DNA of 64,000 nt, taken from assembly GCA_023055355.1 (NCBI GenBank), contig JALJCS010000007.1, positions 3,460,001 to 3,524,000 on the forward strand. The letters are read 5' to 3'. Position numbers and translations under genes: made by a program. The notes under the pieces were generated by a model. It was not told where the DNA came from and did not search any database. It saw nothing but the letters and a program-made list of their open reading frames with translations. The stretch comes from Agelaius tricolor (Eukaryota; Chordata; Aves; Passeriformes; Icteridae). Shown piece after piece: positions 1-9,743 of this stretch; within the stretch, counting starts at the first letter, position 1, and each line of letters starts with the position of its first letter.

Positions 1-278
1 AACCAGTCCACAGGGCTGTCCCCTCATTCTCCAGGTGACACAGAGACCACTCCTGAGGGCATTTTGAGGGGCACCTTTTTCTCCATCAGCAGTGAGGGGC
101 ACTCAGGAGTTGCAGGCTGCTCCTGCCCATGAAGACCTGGCCCTCAGCAATGCCCTGGGGGCTCTCTCCTCATGCTCAGGCACAGCAGAAACAAGGCAGC
201 CCTGATTTGCAAGGCTGCAGAGGAGAGAGCTGAGCTGTGCAAGCAGAGGTTTCACCCTCAGCACTGCAAAATGAGAAC

Positions 279-281
<3 letters not shown>
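1..281. other. Non-coding DNA, no recognised element
   Basis: I see no repeat family, splice-bounded exon or RNA gene here. Open frames that run through it continue into the poly-T/(GCT) tract and read as homopolymer, so they are not genes. Confidence 0.6.
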
Positions 282-338
<57 letters not shown>

Positions 339-358
339 CTGCTGCTGCTGCTGCTGCT
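282..358. repeat. Poly-T tract joined to (GCT)8
   Basis: An uninterrupted run of about 53 T (282-334) is followed directly by eight GCT units (335-358). Read on the minus strand this is (AGC)8 followed by a long poly-A, which could be the tail of a minus-strand retroposed copy, but the sequence to its right (361 onward) is not recognisable as a retroposon or mRNA. The exact homopolymer length is prone to assembly error. Confidence 0.95.
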
Positions 359-360
359 GT

Positions 361-2425
361 AGGTGTAACTTCCAGCAAAACTTAAATCTTGCTGTGGTTT
401 ATTCTGCCTGTGCACCTCCTGGCATTGCTCATTTGGGTACCACCTTCAATGTTTCCTCTGTGCCAAAGCACCAGCACCCTCAGCACGGGCATGTTTCAGG
501 GTGTTTTCTTTTCTCAAAGAGCATTTTGGGGAGCATTTTGGCACACTTTTACATGATAGATGCTGTAAATTCAAGGAGCAAACAACACATATTCATAAAG
601 CTCTGATGACTGTAGTGAAGATCTGAGACATCCATGCTTTCCTCTTCTCCCATGGCCATGGGGAGGACCTGCTGGCTTGGGCATTATGCAGTCAGTTGGT
701 GGCCAAAAATCCAGTTTCAGCTGTGTGCTTACACAGATTCAGGGGAAAATGTGTTTTCCAGCATGGGCATCCTGGTCCTGAGTCTCCTTGTGTTCCCTAG
801 CACTTTTTATCCCAGATGCAGGCAGGGTCCCAGCCTTTGTCTCTCCTTCTGGGTTTGCATTTTTAAGCTGAGGATTATGAACATTGTGGGGGTTATGAAC
901 AGGTAACAGGAGAGGATCTCTTGTACCACACATTGCAAAGGGAAAGCAGTGACATTGGCCCAGAGAGCGACCATTTCTCCTCAAATCAGCCCACTTCCTG
1001 CTGCAAACCCCTGGGGAGATCCCCCCTGCCCATGTGGGGCCTGGGAAGTTGCAGAAATTCCTTATAGCACCAGCAAGCCCATTGTCTGGGCAGCATTTAA
1101 AGGCTGGGATGAATAATTGCTGAATTGTGGTGAGCTGAACAAGGAGAACACCCACAAGAGCACGGAACGTGCCATCTATGGTTCTGTGGGTGACCACAGC
1201 CATTCCTCCATCCTCCCTGCAAACAAATTGTCCAGCAAGGCCACACAGCTGCAGATGGGTTTGTTCTGAGGGTGGCACTGAAATATCACCAAATAATTCC
1301 TGGGGGATACTCCTTTCCTCTACCCACAGCTCTGGGTTTTGGGGAGAGCCTGGCATGTTAAATTCCATTCTGGCACAAGCTCCCTGGAGAAGGTGGCACA
1401 CAGATCTCCCTCAGGGTGGGTGGTGGGGCTCAGCGTGGCTGCTGATGTTTATCCACACCCCCCACTCCCAATTTATGGATTTTTGGAAGCATCTTTCTGG
1501 TCACTGGCACGGGGTGAGAACCCAAAAATGCCATGTCCATCTGGCACCCATCCAACCACCCTGTGTGGTTTTCCTGCACGTCGTGTTTAGATCACAAACT
1601 ATGGAAATATTTTATCTCCAGGAGGAGGATCCTATCACTGGGAAGAGTGTATCCTTCCTAATTCATAATTGTGACATTGCCAAAGAAGTTATGGAAGTCT
1701 GGGTTGCTCTAAATTATCTAGATATTTTCCCAACCCTTCATAAGTCATATTTTAGCAAATTGCAGTACTTTTGCATCTCAGCCCTCTAAGGAAAAATTTA
1801 AAGTTCTGCAAATTAAAATTTTAACTCCTTTATTCTATTTCCATTCTTTCTCTATCCAAAGATAACCTGCCAGTAAATAGCAGAGGCATAATACAAAATT
1901 GCAGTGAAATATTGAAGAGGGAGGAGAGAATGAGTTTGCTACAAAAAGTAATAATTAATGGCTTAATATAGCCCAAACCTATTTGAAAATGAGAGTTGCA
2001 AATTTTGAGAAGAAACATGTTTAATGTTGTAAAACAGAGGTTAGGTCGAGCTTGTTTCATGTTTAATAAACTGATTTTTTCCCTAGTATCTGATCTAAAC
2101 CTTGCTCTCTGTCAGTGTAAAGCCACTATCCTTTCTCTTAGCACCTCATGCCCTTATTAAAAGTCCCTCTCCAGCTCTCTTGGAGCCCCTTTAGGTGCTG
2201 GAAGGTCTTTCCAGAGCCCTCTTCAGGCTGCACAACCCCAACTCTCACTAATAACCGCATGTACTCTGTTAGGGGTTAATAGGGAAAAGTGCCCAGGGAA
2301 GGAACAGCTTTTAAATCCTCCTGTTTGGTGTGTGCAGCACTCTGGTGTCTCTGTCACAGCTTGGCAGATCTGTCCCTGGGTGTGTTCAAAAAGATGCTTC
2401 AGGACAGGGTTTGGTGGTATGTCAC
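361..2425. other. Non-coding DNA, no recognised element
   Basis: Nothing here supports a gene. A 206-residue plus-strand open frame at 1169-1789 has no recognisable domain and overlaps equally arbitrary frames on both strands. The part around 1790-2080 is AT-rich. No LTR, CR1 or RNA gene is recognised. Confidence 0.55.
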
Positions 2426-2837
2426 TGTCATATTTTCTGGAAAAATCCCTTTGCCAAGATTTCTCTCCTGGAAAGCTGAGAAGCCTCAGAGAAAAGGGAA
2501 AACAAAAATTATCTCATTTGCTTCTCCCGTGTTTTGCTGCTTTGGAATGTGGTTTGGACATTATTTACCAACAGGTGATTGTTTCATTGGTTTCTGCTGT
2601 GAATTGTTTTAACTCAATGGCCAAATGGGGCCAAGCTCTGTCAGGAGTCTGGAAAGAGTCACAAGTTTTCTTTGGTATTTTCTAGCTTTCTGTCTGTATC
2701 CTTTCTGTATTCTTTAGTGTAGTTTAGTATTGTATTCCTTAATATAATATAGTATCATAAAATAATAAATTAGCCTTCTGAGAACATGGAGTCAGATTCA
2801 TCATTCCTCCCTTCGACAGGGGTCCCAGAAGATACAA
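2426..2837 (+). mobile_element. Solo ERV LTR, passerine type, family A
   Basis: The element begins with TGTCA at 2426 and its right end is near 2836 (GATACA then ATA). The 3' part has an AT-rich stretch, an AATAAA-type signal (AATAAATTAGCC, about 2763-2774), and a downstream segment (TTCTGA, CATGGAGTCAGAT) shared with the copy ending near 25917 and with the LTRs at 3488-3896 and 42427-42812. No retroviral interior follows; a CR1 abuts the right side. The right edge is uncertain by some 10 bases and I found no clean TSD. Retroviral LTR identity is inferred from the poly-A layout and family resemblance. Confidence 0.75.
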
Positions 2838-2847
2838 TAGTGGTGGG

Positions 2848-3425
2848 TTCACAGAATTCCCAGAATCCCTGGGTTGGAAGAGACATCCAAGATCATGGAG
2901 TCCAAGCCAGCCCCAACCCCTCAACTGAACCCTGGCACCCAGGGCCACATCCAGGCTTTGTTAAACACACCCAGGCATGGGGACTCCACCACCTCCCTGG
3001 GCAGCCATTCCAGAACTTTCTCACCCTTGCTGGAAAAACCTTTTCCCTGCTCTCCAGCCTGGATTTCCCTTGGTGCAGCTGGAGGCTGTGTGCTCTGGTT
3101 GTGTCAGTGCTGCTGGAGAAAGAGCCCAGGGCCAGCTGAGCACAGGCCCCTTTCAGGAGCTGTGCAGAGTGAGGAGGGCAGCCCTGAGTCTCCTTTGCTC
3201 CAGGCTGAGCACCCCCAGCTCCCTCAGGGCTTCCTCACAGGGTTTGTGTTCCCAGCCCCTCTCCAGCCTCCTTGGCCCCTCTGGATGTGCTCAGTGTCCC
3301 CAGGTCCTTCCCAAGCTGAGGGGCCAGAGCTGGGCACAGCACTCCAGGTGTGCCCTCAGCAGTGCAGGGACAGAATGACCTCCCTGCTCCTGCTGGCCAC
3401 TCCATTCCTGATCCAGGCCAGGGTT
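2848..3425 (-). mobile_element. CR1 LINE 3' fragment (young subfamily)
   Basis: On the plus strand it opens with the reverse complement of the CR1 3' tail (TCACAGAATTCCCAGAATC) and continues through the hallmark CR1 3' region (GTTGGAAGAGACATCCAAGATC, then TCCATGGAGTCCAAGCC-like text), so the element runs on the minus strand and is 5'-truncated near 3425. A ~120-base part (3059-3181) is identical by eye to the CR1 at 44247-44369, indicating recent spread. The open frames across it are antisense CR1 non-coding sequence, not genes. Confidence 0.95.
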
Positions 3426-3481
3426 AATGGTCAGAGTTGAAGATCTTAAAGGACTTTTCCCACCCAAACAAACCCGTGATC

Positions 3482-3487
3482 CCCAGC
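3482..3487. repeat. Left target-site duplication (CCCAGC)
   Basis: CCCAGC stands immediately before the LTR at 3488 and recurs immediately after it at 3897-3902. A 6-bp TSD is typical of class II (ERVK/alpha-beta-like) integration in birds. Confidence 0.9.
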
Positions 3488-3764
3488 TGTCGCAGACATC
3501 TTTTGTGAAAAATCTTTTCTTGGGATTTTTCTCCCTTCTGAGAAGCTGGGGCCTCAGAAACAAGATTTAAACAATGGTTATCTGCTGCTGTGGAATGCAA
3601 CAGGTGGATTTTTGATTGGGCCATCTTGGGTGTTTATAATTAATGGCCAATCAAGACGGAGCTATCTCAGACAGAGTCTGAGAGAGCTGCCTTTTGTTTT
3701 CATTCTTTTCTTTTCTTTTCTATTCTTACCTAGCTTCTGAGAGGAAACCTTTCCTTCTATTTCT

Positions 3765-3813
<49 letters not shown>

Positions 3814-3896
3814 AAATAATAAATCAAGCCTTCTGAACATGGAGTCAACACTCTCGTCTCTCCCGTCATTCAAGAACCCCTGTGACCACTGTCACA
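3488..3896 (+). mobile_element. Solo ERV LTR, 6-bp TSD, family B
   Basis: It starts TGTCGCAGACATC and ends CCACTGTCACA, giving the TG...CA ends of an LTR, 409 bp long, flanked by exact CCCAGC repeats. It holds a pyrimidine tract, a long (TA)n array at 3767-3808 and AATAAA signals just downstream (about 3808-3825). A diverged minus-strand relative lies at 42427-42812. There is no interior sequence, so this is an LTR left after LTR-LTR recombination. The TA array sits just upstream of the poly-A signals and is probably a secondary expansion. Confidence 0.93.
3767..3808. repeat. (TA)n microsatellite inside LTR
   Basis: About 21 uninterrupted TA units lie inside the LTR at 3488-3896; the related LTR at 42427-42812 lacks a comparable array. 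Confidence 0.97.
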
Positions 3897-3902
3897 CCCA
3901 GC

Positions 3903-4447
3903 TCGTGTAAATCAGTGAATTTTCCTGCTGCCACCAGAGCCACCCTGGTTCACATTGCCAGCTCAAGACACATGAAATCATTTCACATTAAAGCACAGGG
4001 GAGTGGGTGGGAGGGCAGAATCAGGTCACAGGTTTAGTTTTTAAGCACTGGTCAGGGTGCTCTAAATTTAGGCTGACTGCCTTCCCAAGCCTTGCCAGCA
4101 CCATCCCAGCCATGGGAAAGGGCTGCAAACAAATCCCATGGAGTGAAGAGGCAGGTGAGTGCAGGGGAGAGGCAGGAAGGTGTTCTGGAAATGGCTCAGC
4201 TGTCTGTGGCCTCTCCTGTGAGAAAGCTGAATGAGCCTGCTGGCCCCAGAAGAGATCATCTGACCCCTTCTGTTTTCTGAACAGTGTTTCCATACCCACA
4301 GCTGGAGGATTATTTGGGATATCTGCCTGTGGCCTTGGTATGAGGTGAAAATGCTGGCTGTGGCCTTGTTATGAGGTGGAAATCAGGATAATTCACTGCC
4401 TAAGTGACAAGAGATGTGCTCTGATAAGACAAAGATGGTCCCCAAGC
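3903..4447. other. Non-coding DNA with a small local duplication
   Basis: No gene or known element is seen. A short direct repeat (CTGTGGCCTTGGTATGAGGTG-like, twice between about 4325 and 4381) is the only structure. Confidence 0.55.
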
Positions 4448-4765
4448 CCCTTCTGAACCCTCAGCCATTACCCACCTTCAAAAATGTGAATTTTTGAAGC
4501 CATTATCCACCTTCTGAACCCTCAGCTATTACCCATCTTAAAAATATGAATTTTTGAAGCCATTACCACCTTCTAAATCCTCAGCCATTACCCACCTTAA
4601 AAATATTAATTTTTGAAGCCATTACCCACCTTAAAAATATGAATTTTTTAAGCCATTACCACCTTTTGAACCTTCAGCCATTACCCACCTTAAAATATAA
4701 TTTTTTGAAGCCATTACCACCTTCTGAACCCTCAGCCATTACTCACCTTCACAAACATCCCCCAT
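4448..4765. repeat. Minisatellite, ~60-bp unit, about five copies
   Basis: The unit core is CTTCTGAACCCTCAGCCATT followed by ACCCACCTT, an A-rich stretch, GAATTTTTGAAG and CCATTACC. The TTCTGAACC-type start recurs at 4451, 4512, 4571, 4664 and 4722, so spacings are 61, 59, 93 and 58; the 93-base interval holds an extra half unit. The units differ by substitutions, so the array is not freshly homogenised. It has no spacer/repeat alternation of a CRISPR array. Confidence 0.93.
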
Positions 4766-6677
4766 GGCCACCCTCAGCTAAAACTCAGCACTCCCAGTTA
4801 CCCTGAAGGGTCACAGAGAAGGTAATTCAAGGGAAATTGCTGTGGCACAAAGCAAAACCAGAATTTCTCAGCTGAGAAGCCATCATTTCTCTGAGGAGAG
4901 GCTGACACTTCACTGAGCCCTGCTGTGTGAAAACATGGCAGTTTCACCTTGTGGAAATCTCTATTTGTACCTTCTTGGCAGCTGAGCACCTCCTAAGGCT
5001 TGGCATATGGTATCATCTGAAGCACAAAATAAAAATAATGCATCCATCTGTACTTCTGCTTGTTTTGGAGAGCCAATTTCTACACTCAGAAAAGCAGGTT
5101 GGTTTAAGACTGCATTTAAAAAACATTAAAAACTCATTGCAATATCACAAAAACATTTTCAGTTTTGTGTATCTGAAGTATTTGATCAGAAGAAACACTT
5201 CCAGAGAGAATCACATTTACTCTTGGGCTGTTATCCAAGTTGTTGGTAGGATGAATGGGCCCTAACATGGAATTAAATGCAATTAATGCCTATGGCAAGG
5301 TTCCTTTGAATTCCTGTGAAATAAAGGAGATTCATTCCTCATGCATTAAGTCTATTCACAACCATTAAGTGCATTAGTTACTAATACTCTTACTCCTGCA
5401 GCATTTGTCAGCCCTTTTAATGTCTAGAGTCCGGGCCAATTAGAAAATAAGACTGGAACAACTGGAGATAAAGTGCCTTCGAAAGTCCCAGTTTCTCTCT
5501 GCTCTTGCCTTAATGTCAAAAAGTGCTTTACTGGGGCAGGCACGCAGCCAAACCGTGCCTGGGGAAATTCCCTGCCTCCAAGTTATCTATTTAATTCCAG
5601 GGGCATTATTCTCTAATGGCCCTTCCTGGTACTTTCTCTTTGCTTCTCCATTTAGCTGCACTGCAAAAGCACTGCCTTTTTTTGTTTGGATTTCATGTCC
5701 TTGGGGATTTTTTTTTTCCTTAAATCACTGGGCAGCCCCCCAGACTTTGAAAACCCTGGGTTATTTCTGGATGTGTCCCTAATTTCTAGGGAAGGCTTAT
5801 CTTGCCAGCTCCAACCCCTTTTGCCTACCTGACCCCCTCGAGAACAAGACGTATTGGCTGCTCATAATTCACGGAAAATGTCCAAAGTTTCAGGGCAAAG
5901 AGAAACAAGCTGAGTTATTTTTATCTCCTCTCCCGGAATAAATCCCCCCACAGTTCATTTCCAGGCATCCATCACCTCACACCAGAGGCAGGGCTTTGGG
6001 AATGAAGGGAGATCTAAGCAGAGAGGCCTCCGGAGCATTAACCTGCTCCGAGTGGGATAGAAGCAAAGCAGGACCACATTCCACCTCCAGAAGTCAAAAC
6101 CTTGGTACCTTTAAAGCAAAAAAAAAAATTTACCAACACGTGCATGCACCATTCACTTAATTAAAAACCATCACAACCAGCTTTGTTCTCTGCACTGGGT
6201 CTGTCTGGAAGTGTTGGATACCAAGGACAGATAGGAAACACAGCACACACCGAGGAGAGCTGTGGGAATAATCTGAAAACAAATATTGAAACCACAATAA
6301 ATCCTGCCCCTCTCTGCCTCAGGATGACCACAAGCTGAACTGCAAATTTTGCTGCAGCTTATCTCGTTTTATATCAGTTATCCCTGCATCAAATGATTCT
6401 TGGTCTGTGAATTATGTAAATTCATGTAAATTACAGCAACCCCGTCTGTGTGCACCAGCCCTTGGCAGGAAGTGATATGTTATTGTTCCAGCCCTCTGAG
6501 ATGAAAGTGTAAACTCTTAAATGCTTTAAGAAAGTATGTATAAAAATCAATAAAAAAATAAAAAAGTTTCTTTCCTTGCTGTAGAGCCAGTTTTCAATAT
6601 TTGGCATCGTTCTAGGGGACATTCCTGCTTATCTGGCTCATCTTTGTGTGGGCCATTAGCAAGAGTCAGGGACTGAA
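4766..6677. other. Unrecognised AT-rich non-coding DNA
   Basis: No LTR, CR1 or gene is recognised. The stretch 5270-5500 and parts of 6050-6650 have the AT-rich, repeat-free look of conserved non-coding DNA, but that cannot be judged without another species. Confidence 0.5.
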
Positions 6678-6859
6678 AAATTATCAAATATTAGGCCCAA
6701 GAGACTGAGGAAAGGAGCAAGACTTGAAGCAGGCTGGTCTCATGGTTGGTAAAACCTGAAGCATCAGAGAAGTGGAAAGGAGTCAAAAAATATACTATTG
6801 AAAATACACCTTTTCATAGAAATTGGTGATGTTCTTTTTGGTTATCAGCTTGCTATCTG

Positions 6860-6938
6860 CCCAGATCAGCTGTGGCTGTCCCATTCCTGGAAGTGTCCAA
6901 GGCCAGGCTGGGATAGTGGAAGGTGTCCATGCCCATGG
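6860..6938 (+). mobile_element. CR1 3' fragment, part 1 (split by LTR)
   Basis: It reads CAGCTGTGGCTGTCCC...GTGTCCAAGGCCAGGCTGG...TGGAAGGTGTCCATG, the well-known CR1 3' segment on the plus strand. The element is interrupted at 6939 and resumes at 7396. Confidence 0.9.
6934..6938. repeat. 5-bp target-site duplication (CATGG)
   Basis: CATGG at 6934-6938 recurs at 7396-7400 on the other side of the LTR. The uninterrupted second copy of the duplication has a single CATGG at the matching place (about 7770), which confirms the target. Confidence 0.9.
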
Positions 6939-7395
6939 TGTTAAAAATTGGTTAGAAACTGTTGTAAAATAGTTGACAGATGGTTAAGCATGTACTGTTA
7001 TTTGGTTATTATATTGTAAAAGGGGTTAAAAGGGTAGTTATAGGAAATACTATACGACCATGGTACTCACCATACCATATTACACCTAAGTGAAGTGCAC
7101 CATGAGCCAGCCTAGACAGAACTGTAATGGGCAATCAAGTGCCTTAAACCTTCATGCAAATGAAGGATCCTAAAAGAAACCAATCCAGAGGGACAAAAAC
7201 CAGGATAAAAACAGGGCTCCTGACCCAGGGAAGCTGTGCTGCTCCACCTGGAACATCGGGGCCATTGCTGCTGAGCAGCCCTAGCGCCAGGAACGCTCCT
7301 GCTCGGCCTGCGGGCCCTCACGCTTCAGGCCTTTCTTTTTTTATAATAAAAGCTGAAATCACTTTAGTACTGGGAACCTGCTCTCGTTTTTATCA
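6939..7395 (+). mobile_element. Solo ERV LTR inserted into CR1, 5-bp TSD
   Basis: The 457-bp insertion starts TGTTAAAAATTGG and ends TTTTTATCA, so it has TG...CA ends, and is flanked by CATGG. It carries a TATA-like GGATAAAAACA near 7202 and AATAAA at 7345-7350. A 5-bp TSD fits ERVL-like (class III) or some other ERV groups. The insertion is absent from the duplicate copy at 7514-7887, giving an empty site within the same window. No retroviral genes remain. Confidence 0.93.
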
Positions 7396-7445
7396 CATGG
7401 CAGGGGGTGGGACTGGATGGGCTGTAAGATCTCTTTGAATTTAGT
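7396..7445 (+). mobile_element. CR1 3' fragment, part 2
   Basis: After the LTR the CR1 resumes (GGGGGTGGGACTGGATGGGCTG, then TAAGATCTCTTTGAATTTAG) up to its tail, mirroring 7774-7840 in the uninterrupted copy. Confidence 0.88.
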
Positions 7446-7513
7446 CCTAGCTGTAGAATAATTTAGGCTGGATAAGCCCTCCCAGCCCATGGAGTCCCAG
7501 CTGTGCCCCATGC
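7446..7513 (-). mobile_element. CR1 3' end, truncated by the duplication junction
   Basis: AGGCTGGATAAGCCCTCCCAGCCC and CCAGCTGTGCCCCATG match the beginning of the minus-strand CR1 at 7838-8108. Only this first part lies in duplication copy 1. Confidence 0.8.
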
Positions 7514-7887
7514 CCAAATTATCAAATTTTAGGCCCAAGAGACTGAGGGAAGGAGCAAGACTTGAAGCAGGCTGCTCTCATGGTTGGTAAAACTTGGACC
7601 ATCAGAGAAGTGGGAAGGAGTCAAAACATATACTGTTCAAAACACACCTTTTCATAGAAACTGGTGATGTGCTCTTTGGTTATCAGCTTGCTTTCTGCCC
7701 ACAGCAGCTGTGGCTGGCAGTGCCCAAGGCCAGGCTGGGGCTTGGAGCAGCCTGGGATAGTGGAAGGTGTCCATGGCAGGGGGTGGGACTGGATGAGCTG
7801 TAAGATCTCTTTGAATTTAGTCCTAATTGTAGAATCATTGAGGCTGGCCCAGCCCTGCCAGCCCATGCAGTGCCAGCTGTGCCCCAT
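7514..7887. repeat. Tandem duplication, copy 2 (empty site)
   Basis: It matches 6678-6938 plus 7396-7513 without the 457-bp LTR. The plus-strand CR1 tail and the start of the minus-strand CR1 are both present. The minus-strand CR1 continues past the duplicated part to about 8108, so this copy retains the original right flank. Confidence 0.88.
7700..7838 (+). mobile_element. CR1 3' fragment, uninterrupted
   Basis: CAGTGCCCAAGGCCAGGCTGG, TGGGATAGTGGAAGGTGTCC and GATGAGCTGTAAGATCTCTTT mark a plus-strand CR1 3' end. It meets the next CR1 tail to tail. Confidence 0.9.
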
Positions 7888-8108
7888 GGGCACCTTGTCC
7901 CCAGCCCAGAGCACTCAGTGCCACCTGCAGGGGACACCTGCAGGGCTGGGCACTGCAAAGCTCCCTGGGCAGCCCCTGCCAAGGCCTGAGCTCCCTTGCC
8001 ATGGGCAAATTGCTGCTGCTGGCCAAGCTGAGCCTGCCCTGGCCCAGCCTGAGGCCGTTCCCTCTGCTCCTGTCCCTGTGCCCTGGGAGCAGAGCCTGAC
8101 CCCCCCCT
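7838..8108 (-). mobile_element. CR1 3' fragment (subfamily shared with 24 and 52 kb)
   Basis: AGAATCATTGAGGCTGGCCC is the reverse-complemented CR1 tail; the body is nearly identical to 24380-24605 and 52318-52530. Open frames here (starting MGTLSPAQSTQ in the other copies) are antisense CR1 3' sequence. It is truncated on the right near 8108. Confidence 0.93.
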
Positions 8109-8858
8109 TGCTACAACCTCCTTTCAGGTAAAAGCTATCACTTTTTTCCCCCCTTGCAGTCATGGAAATGATGATTTTCAAGAAAAAGCTGTGGCAAAAG
8201 AGCTCCCAGGCTCCCTGTGCTGAGCTGGGTTCTGCCTTTGCTCTGAGAGCAGAGCTGGCAGCAGGTTTGCTCCCAGCCACAGCTCCCCATCATCCTGGCA
8301 GCCACTTACGAAATCCTCGCTGTCTGTGGCCTCCCAGCTGCTGTTATTTATTTCATTAGTAAACAGCATGTTTGCAGTGCTTTCAGAAAGTAAATTTCCA
8401 GTTTCTGGGAAATAGGAATGAAGCTAAATTAAATCAAAACTTTCACAACATTTCCCATGGAACAGAGGCTGTGCTGGCTTGGCATTTTCACCAGTAGTTC
8501 AGGGAAAAAAAAAAAAACTAACCAACAAAACAGGCCTTCTGTGCTGAGGTTGGGTGTGATTACACTTGAAATTTTAGTTTTAGGTTTGAATTTCTCTCTG
8601 AATCACTCCACCTTCTTAGGTATCTTAAATGGATTTTATAAGAATGAAAAGTTAAGCTTCACAGACCTTTTGGACAGTTAATGTGTATTTTTAAAGCAGC
8701 ACATAAATATCTTGAATTTGTGTGAATTCATCCTTCCACCTGTCCAAGTGTCTGCAAGGGACTTTGGAGCTTAGTACAGAGAATTATGGCATTTTTTCCC
8801 TGGGGACAAACCCTGTTCCTCAAATATAGAATTTGTAAAACTCTGTGGAAATACAAGA
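8109..8858. other. Non-coding DNA, no recognised element
   Basis: Only a short A run near 8505-8517 stands out. I see no gene or repeat family. Confidence 0.55.
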
Positions 8859-8997
8859 GAAAGAGAGAGAGAGGAAGGGAAAGGGAAAGGGAAAGGGAAA
8901 GGGAAAGGGAAAGGGAAAGGGAGGCAAGGCAAGGGAGAGAAGGAGAGAGGGAGAGAGAGAGAAAGAGAGAGAGAAAGAAAGAGAGAGAGAAAGAATT
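8859..8997 (+). repeat. Purine tract with (GGGAAA)n core
   Basis: The tract is nearly all purine: GA repeats, then eight GGG triplets at an exact 6-base period (8877, 8883, 8889, 8895, 8901, 8907, 8913, 8919), then more (GA)n/(GAAA)n. The evenly spaced GGG runs with three-base loops meet the usual G-quadruplex pattern on the plus strand; the mirror-like purine run could also form triplex DNA. Frames reading RERERE are low complexity, not a protein. Confidence 0.95.
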
Positions 8998-9682
8998 ATT
9001 TATTATTTGTTTTTATTTGAGTCAAAAAGTCAAATAAAAGAAAGGGTGGCAAAAAAAGGGTGTGTGAGAAAAATGCTAGCCTGGTGTATTGCCTCGCTCT
9101 CTAATAGTCAGGAATATGTTTCCAGAATCATAAAAGGAAGAAGGAAAATCAAATAAGAAATCAGCCAACCAAGTGCAGGAAGCAAGAGAGGAAGGGAACA
9201 GCAACATCAGTGTGTAAAGGGTGAGTGAAGCCAAGGAAGCTTCACCCAAAGCCATGGAGGAGGAGCTCCCAATCCAGCAGCAAACCTGGATATCCCAAAA
9301 AAGGAGAGGAAGGAAGAGGAAACATCCCCCAGCATGGGGGAACCATTGGGTGAAGAGTCAAGGAAAGACTTTTTAAATGCTGGCTGTATTTTATATCAAA
9401 CCATAAAGAAAACCCTGAGGTAATGAGAAGGGCTGGCTGAGACCTCTCCTATAAATCAATTGTCTTGGGGGAGGGGGGAAGAAAAAAAGCCCCTCTCCAC
9501 AAAGAAATACAAAAAACAACAAGAGATCAAGATTTTTCCCACACTTCATAATGTTTTACACAGTTACAATAAAGGATCTCCAGGGAGTGCAGCTGCTTTG
9601 TAGAGCCAAGACATGAACTTGGGAAAAAAAACCAGCTAAATTGTAATAGAGCTCTAGATGTTGTACTCTGGGAAAAAAATCC

Positions 9683-9685
<3 letters not shown>
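8998..9685. other. Non-coding DNA, no recognised element
   Basis: Repeat-free by eye and A-rich in places. No gene evidence. Confidence 0.55.

Positions 9686-9738
<53 letters not shown>
9686..9738. repeat. (TA)n microsatellite
   Basis: About 26 uninterrupted TA units followed by AAATAATTTTTATATATA. Confidence 0.97.

Positions 9739-9743
<5 letters not shown>

Larger units (their letters stand above)
6678..7513. repeat. Tandem duplication, copy 1 (carries LTR insertion)
   Basis: The unit starts at TTATCAAATATTAGGCCC (6681) and recurs at 7519. Over the first ~104 aligned bases I count about seven differences. The unit contains unique DNA, the 3' end of a plus-strand CR1 and the first ~75 bases of a minus-strand CR1. 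Copy 1 is longer because of the LTR at 6939-7395. The junction with copy 2 lies around 7511-7518 (CCCATG/CCCAAA). Confidence 0.9.

Noticed and set aside
1169..1789. 206-residue open frame as a gene
   Set aside because: No domain, no credible exon boundaries, and competing frames of similar length on the other strand; composition is ordinary non-coding DNA.
4448..4765. CRISPR array
   Set aside because: Units are contiguous, diverged ~60-bp repeats without unique spacers, in a bird nuclear context.
8877..8921. Interstitial telomere repeat
   Set aside because: The unit is GGGAAA, not TTAGGG.
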